Positions 1 through 9,780 of a stretch of 64,000 bases of DNA are shown piece by piece. This stretch comes from Veillonellaceae bacterium (GTDB taxonomy: Bacteria; Bacillota; Negativicutes; Veillonellales; Dialisteraceae), in contig DAJPGA010000001.1 in NCBI GenBank assembly GCA_025992895.1, positions 355,001-419,000 of the forward strand. Direction: 5' to 3'. How positions within the stretch are numbered: position 1 is the first letter of the stretch; each line of letters opens with the position of its first letter. Below the pieces are notes generated by a model that saw nothing but the letters and a program-made list of their open reading frames with translations, was not told where the DNA came from and did not search any database. Position numbers and translations under genes: made by a program.

Positions 1-1543
<1,543 letters not shown>

Positions 1544-1623
1544 AAATTTCACAAAGCACGACCGGCTTGAAAAGAGCCTTCGGAACTTCTTCTGTATAGT
1601 TTTGAGAGAACAGACTCTCAGAT

Positions 1624-1738
1624 TCAGTGGCGATAGCTGTGAGGATACACCCGTACCCATGCCGAACACGGTAGTTAAGCTCACAAACGCCGAAAGTACT
1701 TGGCTGGAAGCGGCCTGGGAGGATAGGAAGCTGCTGAT
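1624..1738 (+). rRNA. rrf: 5S ribosomal RNA
   Basis: A 5S rRNA lies about 80 bases after the 23S end. It contains the conserved CACCCGTACCCATGCCGAAC core and AGTTAAGC, and it closes with GGCCTGGGAGGATAGGAAGC. The ends are estimated from family length (about 115 nt). It is the last gene of the rRNA operon, with no tRNA in the 23S-5S spacer. Confidence 0.93.
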
Positions 1739-1744
1739 TAAGCG

Positions 1745-1776
1745 AAAAAGCGTCAATCTACGGATTGGCGCTTTTT
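1745..1776 (+). terminator. rRNA operon intrinsic terminator
   Basis: A 14-bp stem (AAAAAGCG.CAATC paired with GATTG.CGCTTTTT, one G-U pair) with a TACG tetraloop sits six bases after the 5S gene and is followed by a T-run. This is a strong factor-independent terminator for the rRNA operon. Confidence 0.9.
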
Positions 1777-1858
1777 CATTTATAAAGGTTGCAAACAAAT
1801 AAGCACTGAGATCTTATTTTTATTCCTTGTGAAACCTTGCTCCGGTAGGAGAAGGTGG

Positions 1859-3584
1859 TGCGGATTTGTTAATACAGACAAATAAATATCATAAAAAATC
1901 TAATCGTACTTTAATCTTAATCATGCAGCCATTGGAGCTGCGTTGAATACTTCCATTGGAGCTAAAAGATGTAATTTGCGCTGAATGCGTTTGTTGTTGT
2001 AGAAGTAGATGTAGCCGTTGATCATGCTTACCACTGCTTTACGGCTGGTGAATTTACGTGTGTAGTAACGTTCGCGCTTCAGCATTCCCCAGAACCCTTC
2101 CATCAGACCGTTGTCTGCACAGCAGCCTACACGGGACATGCTGTGAACCAGTCCTGCTTTTTCAACAATCTTATGGAATCCGTTGCTTGTATACTGGAAT
2201 CCGCGGTCGGTATGAATCATTGGATGTTCTCCAGGATTCTCTTTAAGTGCCTTTTCCATTGTCTCAAAAGCCAGTGCAGTATTGTTCCTGTCGCCGATGA
2301 CATAAGAGACAATCCGGCGATCATGGCCGTCAATAATCGCGCTTAAATATAACTTGTGCAAAACTCCATCAGCAGTTGTGTACTTGAATTCAGTGACATC
2401 CGTCATCCATCTTGCATTGGACACGCCGGCATCAAAGTCACGGTTCAGCAGGTTTTCAAAAATGTACTTTGGATCCTTTGCGTTACGAGTGCAACCATCG
2501 GTCTTGTACTTGATCACGGACTTAATATTAAGTATCCGCATGATACGAAGAACCAGACTGTCGCTTACATTTATATTGATGTTGTCATCCTTCTTGATCC
2601 AATCGTTAATCCGGCGGTATCCCATATCCGGATATTCCTGATGGGTTTTCATGACCTCCTGTGCGACCTTTTCTCTCAGCAGTTCACGGCCGCTCTTAAT
2701 ATGATTCAGCCATCCGTAATAAGCTGCCCGGGAGACCTTTGAGAGTCGGCAGAGACTTTCTATGGAGATGTTGGTTTCTTCATGGACTTCTTTTATGGCT
2801 TTAAAATCTCTGAGAAGGTGAGTAAGGCTGAATCCTTCGAGGAACGCAACCTTTCCTCTATCTCCATCTTTTTTTTTTAGCAGGGCAATCTCTGCTATAA
2901 GATCCTTCTGTTCTTCAAGAAGTCTGGCATTCTCCTGACGCAGCTGTTCTTCTTCGGTCCGGGGCGTTTGGAGCCTGATCGGCTTTCCTCTGTAATCCTC
3001 AAGACCAACTTCGCCCATTTCCTTGAACTTTTTTACCCATGTGTAGAGCGTTTGGTAGGACATGTTGTACTTCTTGGCTATCTTGTTATAATCGCATCCA
3101 CTGGCGATGCACTCCTGAACGATTCTGACTCGCTCTTCCTTGACCGATTGCTGGCGTTTGCCCATAAGATCTCCTCCTTCAGAAACGAGGTCTGTCAACT
3201 TATGCTCATTATACGCCTCAATCCATGTTTTAAGGGAGAGTGTGCCGGAAATTCTGTATTTGGCACAGACGGAAAGCATGGAAACACCGCCTTTAAGATA
3301 TTCCTTTACGGCCTGGATCTTCATCTGATTGGAGTAGTAAGACAAATGCTGCCTGGGCCGCAATCCCTTAAAGCCCTCCTCTTTATACCGGAGGACCCAT
3401 TTCCTGAATGTTATGCGGCTCATATGAAGATTTTCAGCTGCCTGGGTAATCGTAACACCCTGATAGAGATATGAAGCAATCTGGTCTAACATTTCCTCCG
3501 GGGACGCTTTGGTTTTACATGGCATAAGAATGACCTCCTAATATATTTATGATATTATTCTGTCTTTCTTGTTGAATCATACCA
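1859..3584 (-). mobile_element. IS3-family element, copy 1 (orfAB fused)
   Basis: A complete 1726-bp insertion sequence on the minus strand, bounded by TG...CA-type ends (TGCGGATTTG at the left, TGGTATGATTC reading inward from the right). It is flanked by a direct repeat AGGTGG at 1853-1858 and 3585-3590. The terminal inverted repeats are weak, although both ends share a subterminal AATATCATAAA. It is one base longer than the other two copies because its poly-A slippery run is A10 instead of A9. Both flanks are pieces of an intergenic hairpin module (GCTCCG..AGGAGAAGGTGG), so the element landed in a repeat just after the rRNA operon. Confidence 0.92.
1921..3525 (-). CDS. IS3-family transposase, naturally fused OrfAB
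   Basis: A 534-residue transposase. The N-terminal half holds repeated helix-turn-helix units for end binding (about residues 1-180) and then a leucine/glutamate-rich coiled coil (about 195-220). The C-terminal half is the rve/DDE integrase core: MTDVTEF for the first Asp, HTDRGFQYTS for the second, and DNGLMEGFWG for the catalytic Glu. In copies 2 and 3 the two halves are separate frames that need -1 frameshifting on A AAA AAG. Here one extra A joins them in frame (LKKKDGDRG), so the full transposase should be made without frameshifting. The start follows AGGAGG. The extra base could also be a homopolymer sequencing error. Confidence 0.92.
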   Translation of the reverse strand: MPCKTKASPEEMLDQIASYLYQGVTITQAAENLHMSRITFRKWVLRYKEEGFKGLRPRQHLSYYSNQMKIQAVKEYLKGGVSMLSVCAKYRISGTLSLKTWIEAYNEHKLTDLVSEGGDLMGKRQQSVKEERVRIVQECIASGCDYNKIAKKYNMSYQTLYTWVKKFKEMGEVGLEDYRGKPIRLQTPRTEEEQLRQENARLLEEQKDLIAEIALLKKKDGDRGKVAFLEGFSLTHLLRDFKAIKEVHEETNISIESLCRLSKVSRAAYYGWLNHIKSGRELLREKVAQEVMKTHQEYPDMGYRRINDWIKKDDNININVSDSLVLRIMRILNIKSVIKYKTDGCTRNAKDPKYIFENLLNRDFDAGVSNARWMTDVTEFKYTTADGVLHKLYLSAIIDGHDRRIVSYVIGDRNNTALAFETMEKALKENPGEHPMIHTDRGFQYTSNGFHKIVEKAGLVHSMSRVGCCADNGLMEGFWGMLKRERYYTRKFTSRKAVVSMINGYIYFYNNKRIQRKLHLLAPMEVFNAAPMAA

Positions 3585-3590
3585 AGGTGG

Positions 3591-3730
3591 CTCGTATACC
3601 GGTTGACAATAATGGTAATTGCGCAAAAGTCTAATAAGTTAGTGTACGAGACGGATGAGATGTAGTTCCACGGCGTAGCCGTTTGTGAAGGTGTTTATAA
3701 GAAAGGTTCCTCTAGCTCTTGCTTGTAATA
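3591..3730. repeat. Intergenic element with CTCGTATAC/GTGTACGAG arms
   Basis: Directly after IS copy 1 comes CTCGTATACCGGTTGACA, ending about 60 bases later in TAAGTTAGTGTACGAG. The outer arms pair (CTCGTAYAC with GTGTACGAG). A related element (CGTATACCAGTCGACA ... CATAAGTTAGTGTACG) lies at about 41658-41727. Both continue into GGATGAG, a linker of the dispersed hairpin modules. No gene is visible. Confidence 0.5.
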
Positions 3731-3775
3731 TATTCTTGGCTGGAATGGCTGGGAGGAACAAGCAGAGCTGATTAA
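3731..3775 (+). pseudogene. Degenerate 5S rRNA 3' end
   Basis: The stretch CTTGGCTGGAATGGCTGGGA followed by GGAACAAGCAGAGCTGATTAAGCGG closely parallels the end of the intact 5S gene (CTTGGCTGGAAGCGGCCTGG, then GAGGATAGGAAGCTGCTGATTAAGCG), with small gaps. It is followed, like the real gene, by a strong terminator. The 5' part of 5S is absent. I read it as a relic of a second rRNA-operon end, now separated from the live operon by IS copy 1 and module sequence. Confidence 0.6.
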
Positions 3776-3780
3776 GCGGA

Positions 3781-3813
3781 AATAGCACTTACTTAATTGT
3801 AAGTGCTATTTTT
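3781..3813 (+). terminator. Terminator after the 5S relic
   Basis: A perfect 12-bp stem AATAGCACTTAC / GTAAGTGCTATT with a six-base loop, followed by TTTATTT. It sits at the same distance from the 5S-like end as the live terminator at 1745, but its stem sequence is different. Confidence 0.85.
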
Positions 3814-3829
3814 ATTTGTGCAGATACCT

Positions 3830-4540
3830 GCTACGTCACCAAACTTGCCTTCCCAGACGGGGAAGGGGGACCCCTTTGCGGTGGATAGGGTTGATTACCA
3901 CGAGCGCAGCGAGGTTGTAATGGTTTTTCATCGAACGAAGTTCGGTTTAAGGGTGTTGACCTTGCGCCGAAGGAGAAGGTGGGCGGCGTTAGCCGGGGAT
4001 ACAGTAGTTTTCGCAGCATTGCTGCGGTTGTATGGCTTTAATCATGTTGATTCGCCGCTCTCGTGTCATCGCTAAAGTGCCAAGGTACGCTTCTATATCA
4101 ATATGCTCTTTTAAAAGAACACCGCACAACCTCGCTGCGCTCGAAGAACCTTTTATAAAACCCAATGAATAATCAACCCTATCCGTCCGGCATAAATATT
4201 TGAGGCCGGACACCTTCCCCGTCTGGGAAGGCGAGTTAATACCGCAAAACCTCGCGTTGCTCGATGGAACTGCTGTATCCGTCAGGCAACAGAAATTTGG
4301 AGCCTGACACCTTCTCCTGGCGGCGCAAGGTCAACACCATTTCCTTGCTTCGCAAACGGAAAACATGCCAACCGAAAGGCTTCCCCACGGGGGAGCTGGC
4401 GTCGGAGGCGACTGAAACAGCAGTTATCAGCCTGCAAGGCGGTTGTATGGTTTTCTTTGTTTGCACCCGCCACCTCTCCCATTTCATCGAAAATGGTGTC
4501 AATGTTTGCTATTGGCGTTGTTTTATTTTATAGTGTATAC
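3830..4540. repeat. Chain of intergenic hairpin modules
   Basis: Non-coding filler of alternating short hairpins and conserved linkers in both orientations: CCTTCCCAGACGGGGAAGG types at 3847 and 4215, CGAACGAAGTTCG at 3933, CAACCCTATCCGTCCGGC near 4176, and CTTCTCCTGGCGGCGCAAGG at 4311. Short ORFs across it read through repeats and are not genes. Confidence 0.75.
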
Positions 4541-4659
4541 AGTTATGAAGGAAGATGATTATAGGGCGGTCTTGGCCCTGGTTTTTTAGCAGTAATCAAT
4601 TCGGCAGGGGATGCAGTTTCTGCTTTTGTGTCCCATTCTTGTATTTGGAGGTACATTGT

Positions 4660-5250
4660 ATGGCAGAGATTTATTCTTTCCACGTGGCTGTGAGAGACAT
4701 GGAGGATAAGATTTGGCGGGATATCGATATTTCTGGCAAGTCTACTCTGGCCCAGCTGGCATACACGATTCTGGTGGTCTTTCAGACGAGACGTGAGCAC
4801 CTGTTCTGCTTGTACTATAAGGGAAAACGGTATGAGCTTCGCTTCGATCCCGATGGACCTAAGGCAAGCCGGCCTAACCGGGTGTATCTGGAGAAAATGA
4901 AGCTTGCGCTCGGGGACGAGCTGACCATGATCTATGATTACGGCTGCAATTGGGAATTCCAGATTACCTTCAAGGGGACGCGGCCCATGGAGCTCGGGAA
5001 GGGAAATCATTATCCCAATGTGAGCGCTGGCGCTGGGGTTGGTATCGTAGAGGATATGTTCCCAGGCCAGTTACTGGAATTGATTGAAGAAGAAGACCGG
5101 ACAGGTGAACCGCAAGTTCCAAGCCCATATAACGACAAATACCTGCGGTCCTATAAGCTGTTTGATTTGAAGTCTGTAAATTATGGATTGACCGTGGACG
5201 TACGGTGGGCAAAGGATGAATATGAGCACGCCACCAGCCGCCGCAGATAA
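4660..5250 (+). CDS. Plasmid pRiA4b ORF-3-like family protein
   Basis: A 196-residue cytoplasmic protein resembling the family named after plasmid pRiA4b ORF-3 (often labelled IS1096 passenger TnpR family). Family-like features are the opening YSFHVAVRDMEDKIWRDIDI, the central YDYGCNWEFQITF, and the following GKGNHYPNVSAGAGVG with many acidic and aromatic residues. Its molecular function is not established. The open frame extends upstream, but TTGGAGG seven bases before the ATG at 4660 and the start of similarity favour this start. The gene stands alone between a module tract and its own terminator. Confidence 0.75.
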   Translation: MAEIYSFHVAVRDMEDKIWRDIDISGKSTLAQLAYTILVVFQTRREHLFCLYYKGKRYELRFDPDGPKASRPNRVYLEKMKLALGDELTMIYDYGCNWEFQITFKGTRPMELGKGNHYPNVSAGAGVGIVEDMFPGQLLELIEEEDRTGEPQVPSPYNDKYLRSYKLFDLKSVNYGLTVDVRWAKDEYEHATSRRR

Positions 5251-5316
5251 GGTGCAGTGAACAGCAAGACCTTCAGATGGGGGAGCTGGGGGAGCAGTTT
5301 AATTAGGGATATAGAT

Positions 5317-5367
5317 AAAAAGGAGCAGTGACGAAATGATTTTACATTTCGCCATAGCTCCTTTTTT
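5317..5367 (+). terminator. Long-stem terminator (GGAGC...GCTCC family)
   Basis: AAAAAGGAGC and GCTCCTTTTTT form the outer stem, and GAAAT/ATTTC forms an inner stem. The T- and A-rich tails make it work in both directions. It is one of several closely related terminators in the window (9721, 23271, 46242, 58719). Confidence 0.8.
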
Positions 5368-5379
5368 AGTGGGTTGGGT

Positions 5380-6345
5380 GTCCTTGAGAGTCAGCGCGGT
5401 TGTATGGTTTTCCTCAAGCAACGCTATATAAGTTTAAAACAAATCAGAACCGATTTCTTTTGTTTCTCATCGCAGAGCTGCCCCCAACGGAGGGAAGTGC
5501 CCGAAGGGCGAAAGGGGTGTAGTTTCTAAAAAGGCGAAGCATCATCGCTCAGGGTGTTGACCTTCCCAGACGGGGAAGGAGGGCCACGAAGTGGCGGTTA
5601 GGGTTCATTTCCCAGCCTGCAGGGCGGCTGTGTGGTTTTATCATGTTTTCTCGTCGCTGCTGCAGCAACGCTAAAATGCCTCAAAAAACAGTATGATAGA
5701 AAACACCGCACAACCAAGGCTCTGCCTTGCAGAAATGCAACTCATCCCTTTACTTATTAACTTCACCTCATCCGCGCAGCTACAGATAAAAGATAAGCTG
5801 CGCACCTTCCCCAGAAGGGAAGGTTTCACAAGGAATAAAGAAAAGATTTTAAATCTGATTTGTTTTTAACCTTTCGTAATCCTATCCAAACCTTCCCTTC
5901 CAGGGCAAGGTCAAGTTCAAAACCGTACAACCTCACTCCGTTCGCAGAACCTTTTATAAAAACCGATGAATAATCAACCCTATCCGAGCGGCCTTTTTAT
6001 ATTAACTGCACCTTTGAAAACCACAAAACCAGCCTAATGGCTGAGGAAATGCAACTCATCCGTCGGCTCCGCCGCCACCTTCCCTTTCAGGGCAAGGTCA
6101 AAGGCAATTCTTCCCTCCGTTGGGGGCGGCTTCGCAAGGAATAAAGAAAAGATTTCAAGTCTTATTTGTTTTGAACCTTTTGAACCTCATCCCATACGCC
6201 TTCCCCGTCTGGGATGGCGAGTTTTACACCGCACAACCTCGCGTAGCTCGTGGTAATGAACCCCTTTCGTCGCCTCCGGCGCCACTTTCCCCTAACGGGG
6301 ACAGCTCATCTTCGCGCCGCTACCGCTCCTATCATCATTCCCTCT
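5380..6345. repeat. Long tract of intergenic hairpin modules
   Basis: Nearly 1 kb without a gene, between convergent genes. It holds GCTGCCCCCAACGGAGGGAA (5479), CCTTCCCAGACGGGGAAGG (5562), AACCAAGGCTCTGCCTTG (5710), CTTCCCTTTCAGGGCAAGG (6080), CTTCCCCGTCTGGGATGG (6200), TCGCCTCCGGCGCCACTTTC (6271) and CCCCTAACGGGGACAGCT. All belong to the same hairpin-plus-linker system seen elsewhere. Confidence 0.75.
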
Positions 6346-6347
6346 TC

Positions 6348-7130
6348 TTATTCCTTCTCCCCGAATCCAAATAAATATCCTGTCATGGATAGGGATCCGG
6401 TGTTTCTTACGTTGTTGAAGATCTCGGGCTTTTCTCCCTGGGCGGCGCCTAGGGTGTAGAGGAGGGGGAGGAAGTGGTCGGCTGTCGGGGCGGCGTAGGC
6501 GGCGTCGGGGTTTTGTTCGTAGTGGATGATTTTTTCGTCGTCTCTCTTTTTGACAAGATCAGTGATGAAGGCGTCGAAGCGGTCGGCCTCGGGTGAGCCG
6601 TTGGGGTTGTCCCATTCGAGTCTTCTCAGGTTATGGACGATGTTGCCGCTGCCAAGGAGGAGGTAGCCTTTTTCACGGAGCGGCGCGAGGGCTTCTCCTA
6701 TGTCGTAGGCGTTCTGCGGCCCTTCGATGCCGTCGATGGAGAGCTGGACGACGGGAATCGGGGCGCCTGGGAACATGTGGACAAGGACGGTCCATGTGCC
6801 GTGGTCGATGCCCCAGTCGTCGTTGATGGAGATGTCCGGCAGCAGGGCGAGGACGTCGCCCGTCAGTTCCTGGCAGCCTTTGGGATGGTATTGGACTTCG
6901 TAGAGTTCCTTCGGGAATCCGTACATGTCATAGACCTGGCGCGGTTCAGGATCACTCTGGACGTATGTCCCGCGTGTGAACCAGTGGGCAGAGAAGGAAA
7001 GGATGGCCTTCGGCTTCTCAAATTCGTGAACAACCCTCTCTCCAATTTTCTGGAATTCCTTTGTCAGCTCATTATCCTCGAGCGCGATCATCGGGCTTCC
7101 GTGTCCGGCAAAAATAACAGGAAGTTTCAT
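6348..7130 (-). CDS. ygiD: LigB/DODA-type extradiol dioxygenase (YgiD-like)
   Basis: A 260-residue class III extradiol ring-cleavage dioxygenase of the 4,5-DOPA dioxygenase/YgiD type, a cytoplasmic metalloenzyme whose natural bacterial substrate is usually unknown. The expected metal-site histidines are visible: GHGSPM (His10), FSAHWFTRG (His49), GSGNIVHN (His166) and TADHFLPL (His219). WGIDHGTW at 107-113 is also family-typical. Length fits the family. Two ATGs are adjacent; GGAGGATC is better spaced (six bases) from the second, at 7130. It stands alone, divergent from the TonB receptor at 7426. Confidence 0.88.
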   Translation of the reverse strand: MKLPVIFAGHGSPMIALEDNELTKEFQKIGERVVHEFEKPKAILSFSAHWFTRGTYVQSDPEPRQVYDMYGFPKELYEVQYHPKGCQELTGDVLALLPDISINDDWGIDHGTWTVLVHMFPGAPIPVVQLSIDGIEGPQNAYDIGEALAPLREKGYLLLGSGNIVHNLRRLEWDNPNGSPEADRFDAFITDLVKKRDDEKIIHYEQNPDAAYAAPTADHFLPLLYTLGAAQGEKPEIFNNVRNTGSLSMTGYLFGFGEKE

Positions 7131-7253
7131 CATGATCCTCCTTTCAATAAGACTGTATTGATTTTCTTACTTTCATTATAGGTTCGGATTGATAAAGACG
7201 CAAAGGAAATAGCACCCGCAGAAGGCCCGCCCATTTCTTTAATATAAATTAAC

Positions 7254-7276
7254 AATAAGTTAGGACTTAGCTTATT
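7254..7276. promoter_or_regulatory. Imperfect palindrome upstream of a TonB receptor gene
   Basis: AATAAG...CTTATT arms frame a 23-base AT-rich imperfect palindrome about 150 bases before the receptor start. Position and form would fit a metal-responsive repressor site, but it does not match a Fur box well enough to name it. Confidence 0.22.
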
Positions 7277-7282
7277 ATACAG

Positions 7283-7311
7283 GTGCAAATGATGAGTTGT
7301 TAGTATATAAT
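7283..7311 (+). promoter_or_regulatory. Probable promoter of the 7426 receptor
   Basis: A perfect TATAAT at 7306-7311 has a poor -35 (GTGCAA) 17 bases upstream. It leaves a leader of about 110 bases before the receptor gene. Confidence 0.4.
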
Positions 7312-7425
7312 GGATGAGTAAATTATAAGAGTTCATATAATAATAAATTAAAGAATGAAGGGAGGACTTCGGGGTTACAGGGGAATGAGAAACCTTTTAT
7401 CACCAATAAATTAGGAGGAAAATTG

Positions 7426-9411
7426 ATGAGAAAAGGGAAGATATTAACGGGAGTTGTACTGGCATCAATGATGGCAGGCGTTTATGGGAACGTGTATGCA
7501 GCAGATGGGAGCGATGAGTCTGTATACACATTAAATCCGGTCGTTGTCACGGCTACGCGTTATGAGAAGTCCGACGCGGAGATTCCTGCGACGACGCAGA
7601 CTTTTACTGAAAAGCAGATCGAGCAGACGGGCGCAGATAATATGCAGGTCGCTCTGCAGTATTTGGACGGCGTCGTCGAAGCAGGCATGGGCCCGAATGG
7701 CGCCTCTGTTTCGTCCATGACAAGTAAGAACGTCATCCGCGGGGTTACGAACGGGACCGTCGTCATGATCAACGGCACCCCGATCAACTGGCGCTCTCTT
7801 TATAATCTGGAAAATATTCCGACCAGTGCCGTAGAGCGCGTCGAGGTCGTCCGCGGCGGTGGAGCTGTCCTGTACGGCAGCCAGGCGACCGGCGGCGTCA
7901 TCAATATTATCACCAAGAAGACACTGCCGAATGAAGTGAAAGTCGGCCTTGGCAATAAGGGCCGTCAGGAATACGCCGTTACAGCGAATGCAGGCGACCT
8001 CTCCATCGCATACACGTACAATAAATGGGGAAATCTGGGATACATTTCCTCGTATGATACTTCGTTCAGGCCGAATAAAAAGACATCCGTCCCTGTCGAC
8101 ATGAAACAGGAATTCCGCGGCTCAGAAAAGAATGATTTCCTTGCCACGTACAAATTCAATGACCATGCGGATTTACTGTACAACCACAACAAATCCACCA
8201 ACTACTGGGCCTACACCTACACAGGCATCACAAATCCAGCCTACAAAGCGCTGAACGACCAGCCGCGCTACACCAGACGCTATGAAAGCGACAAGGACTT
8301 CCTGCAGTTCAATTTCCATGACCTGGACGGCATCAGCGGCCACGTCTTCTACAACTATAACACGCTGAAAACCGGCGGCCTGGAATATTACACCTCAGCC
8401 GGCAAGAAACACGCCTCTCCGGTCACCGTTCACGGCCAGGAAAAGAACAAGACATACGGCTACGACGTACAGAAAGTATGGGATGGAAATCCGGACCAGA
8501 CCTTCCTGCTCGGAACATCCCTCACCAGGGAAACCTTTGTCAATGAAACGAACGATACCGGACGCAACATCATCTCCGCCTTCGGTTCCTGGGAAAGAAA
8601 TCTCACAGCCAAGGACGTCCTGACACTGAGCGGACGCGGCACATGGACCACCGGCGGCATCCAGAACTTCCACAACTTCAGCGGCCAGGCACAGTACCTG
8701 CACAAACTGGACAACTCGCAGAGCTTCTACGCCAGTGTAGGACAGTCCTTCGTCCTTCCGACCTTCAGCCAGATGTACTCCCGCGCAGGAGCAGGCAGCA
8801 TCGTCAATATCGTCGGCAACCCGGACCTGAAACCGCAGAAAGGCCTTCATTATGAAGCAGGCTGGAAGAAAGAAGACACAAACCGCCAGTACAAAGTCGC
8901 CCTCTTCTCCGAAAGAATCAAGGACAACATCTCCTTCACCGGCAGCAATGGCCTCTGGTACGCTGTCAACGAAGACTTCAAAAACCACGGCCTCGAAGCC
9001 AGCGTCAGAGGACAGGAAGACAACGGCTTCACCTGGCACGCAGGCATCACGCTGCAGGATCCGAAGAGCAAGCAGTCTACACAGAAAAAATCCGCCAAGA
9101 CATACTGGGATCGTTCCTATGGACGCATCCTCCTTACCGGCGGCGTAGGCTACGAAAAAGAGAAATGGTCCACCGCGCTGAACTTCTCCTACCTGGCAGA
9201 CCGCGTCCAGTCACCAATCTCCGCCCATTCCTACAGCGTGAAACCATACCTCCTGACCAGCATGACCGTGAAATATTCCCCGAATAAAGTCAGCGACATC
9301 ATGCTCTCCATCGACAACCTCCTGAACCGCAAGGACATCGTCTCTCATACATCCAGCGACTACTACGCAACCCCAAGAAACTTCCTCCTGTCGTACCGCT
9401 ACAGATTCTAA
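7426..9411 (+). CDS. TonB-dependent outer-membrane receptor 1
   Basis: A 661-residue TonB-dependent receptor that would import a scarce ligand (ferric siderophore, heme, cobalamin or similar) across the outer membrane using TonB energy. It has a signal peptide ending near NVYA-ADG, then a TonB-box-like ESVYTLNPVVVTATR. A plug domain follows (about 45-165) with VERVEVVRGGGAVLYGSQAT and GGVINIITKK, then a 22-strand-type barrel that ends in an aromatic residue (LLSYRYRF). The ATG at 7426 has TTAGGAGG seven bases upstream; an adjacent TTG is less likely. Codon use becomes very C-ending in the second half. The ligand cannot be read from sequence. Confidence 0.92.
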   Translation: MRKGKILTGVVLASMMAGVYGNVYAADGSDESVYTLNPVVVTATRYEKSDAEIPATTQTFTEKQIEQTGADNMQVALQYLDGVVEAGMGPNGASVSSMTSKNVIRGVTNGTVVMINGTPINWRSLYNLENIPTSAVERVEVVRGGGAVLYGSQATGGVINIITKKTLPNEVKVGLGNKGRQEYAVTANAGDLSIAYTYNKWGNLGYISSYDTSFRPNKKTSVPVDMKQEFRGSEKNDFLATYKFNDHADLLYNHNKSTNYWAYTYTGITNPAYKALNDQPRYTRRYESDKDFLQFNFHDLDGISGHVFYNYNTLKTGGLEYYTSAGKKHASPVTVHGQEKNKTYGYDVQKVWDGNPDQTFLLGTSLTRETFVNETNDTGRNIISAFGSWERNLTAKDVLTLSGRGTWTTGGIQNFHNFSGQAQYLHKLDNSQSFYASVGQSFVLPTFSQMYSRAGAGSIVNIVGNPDLKPQKGLHYEAGWKKEDTNRQYKVALFSERIKDNISFTGSNGLWYAVNEDFKNHGLEASVRGQEDNGFTWHAGITLQDPKSKQSTQKKSAKTYWDRSYGRILLTGGVGYEKEKWSTALNFSYLADRVQSPISAHSYSVKPYLLTSMTVKYSPNKVSDIMLSIDNLLNRKDIVSHTSSDYYATPRNFLLSYRYRF

Positions 9412-9437
9412 AGGAAGCAGAGAAAATATTGAATACT

Positions 9438-9474
9438 AAAAGGACACCGGAGAAAAATCGGTGTCCTTTTGTAT
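9438..9474 (+). terminator. Terminator of the receptor gene
   Basis: A 12-bp perfect stem AAAAGGACACCG / CGGTGTCCTTTT with a nine-base A-rich loop lies 26 bases after the stop. A sister hairpin with nearly the same stem lies at 12615. Confidence 0.92.
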
Positions 9475-9479
9475 TGGGG

Positions 9480-9712
9480 CAAGAAAGCGGTTAATCATAG
9501 CAGAAAACCGTACAACCGGACTTCGTCCGCGGAAATCAACCCTATCCACCGCAAAGCGGTCCCCCTTCCCCGTCTGGGAAGGCAAGTGTTAGCGGCGCGC
9601 GGGGAAACAGCATTTCTTCAAGGCGTTAGCCTTGGTTTTGTGGTTTTCAATTTGTGCATTTTCTAAGAGGAGGTACAGTTCCGCGAGCGCAGCGAGGTTG
9701 TGCGGTTTTAAT
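9480..9712. repeat. Intergenic hairpin modules
   Basis: Between two convergent genes: AACCGGACTTCGTCCGCGG (9519), CAACCCTATCCACCGCAAAG with CGGT (9537), CTTCCCCGTCTGGGAAGG (9562), AAGGCGTTAGCCTTGG (9619) and CGAGCGCAGCGAGG (9683). Confidence 0.75.
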
Positions 9713-9720
9713 TCCCTGCC

Positions 9721-9766
9721 AAAAAGAGCCATGACGAATGATTTTTCATTTCGTCACGGCTCTTTT
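9721..9766 (-). terminator. Long-stem terminator for the 12477-9781 unit
   Basis: AAAAAGAGCC.TGACGAAATG-type arms pair with CATTTCGTCACGGCTCTTTT. It is bidirectional, and on the minus strand it ends the receptor 2 operon just after the stop at 9781. Confidence 0.85.
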
Positions 9767-9780
9767 CTATTTCCTCTGGA

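Noticed and set aside
1544..1860. tRNA genes around the rRNA operon
   Set aside because: No cloverleaf or GGTTCRA arm was seen in the spacer or downstream.
6120..6459. Short ORFs in intergenic tracts, such as those starting MNNQPYPSGIS at 30783 and 31058
   Set aside because: They are translations of the repeated hairpin modules, recur with the repeats, and have no ribosome sites.
7254..7276. A confident Fur box before TonB receptor 1
   Set aside because: The palindrome is imperfect and far from the Fur consensus, so it is listed only as a weak site.
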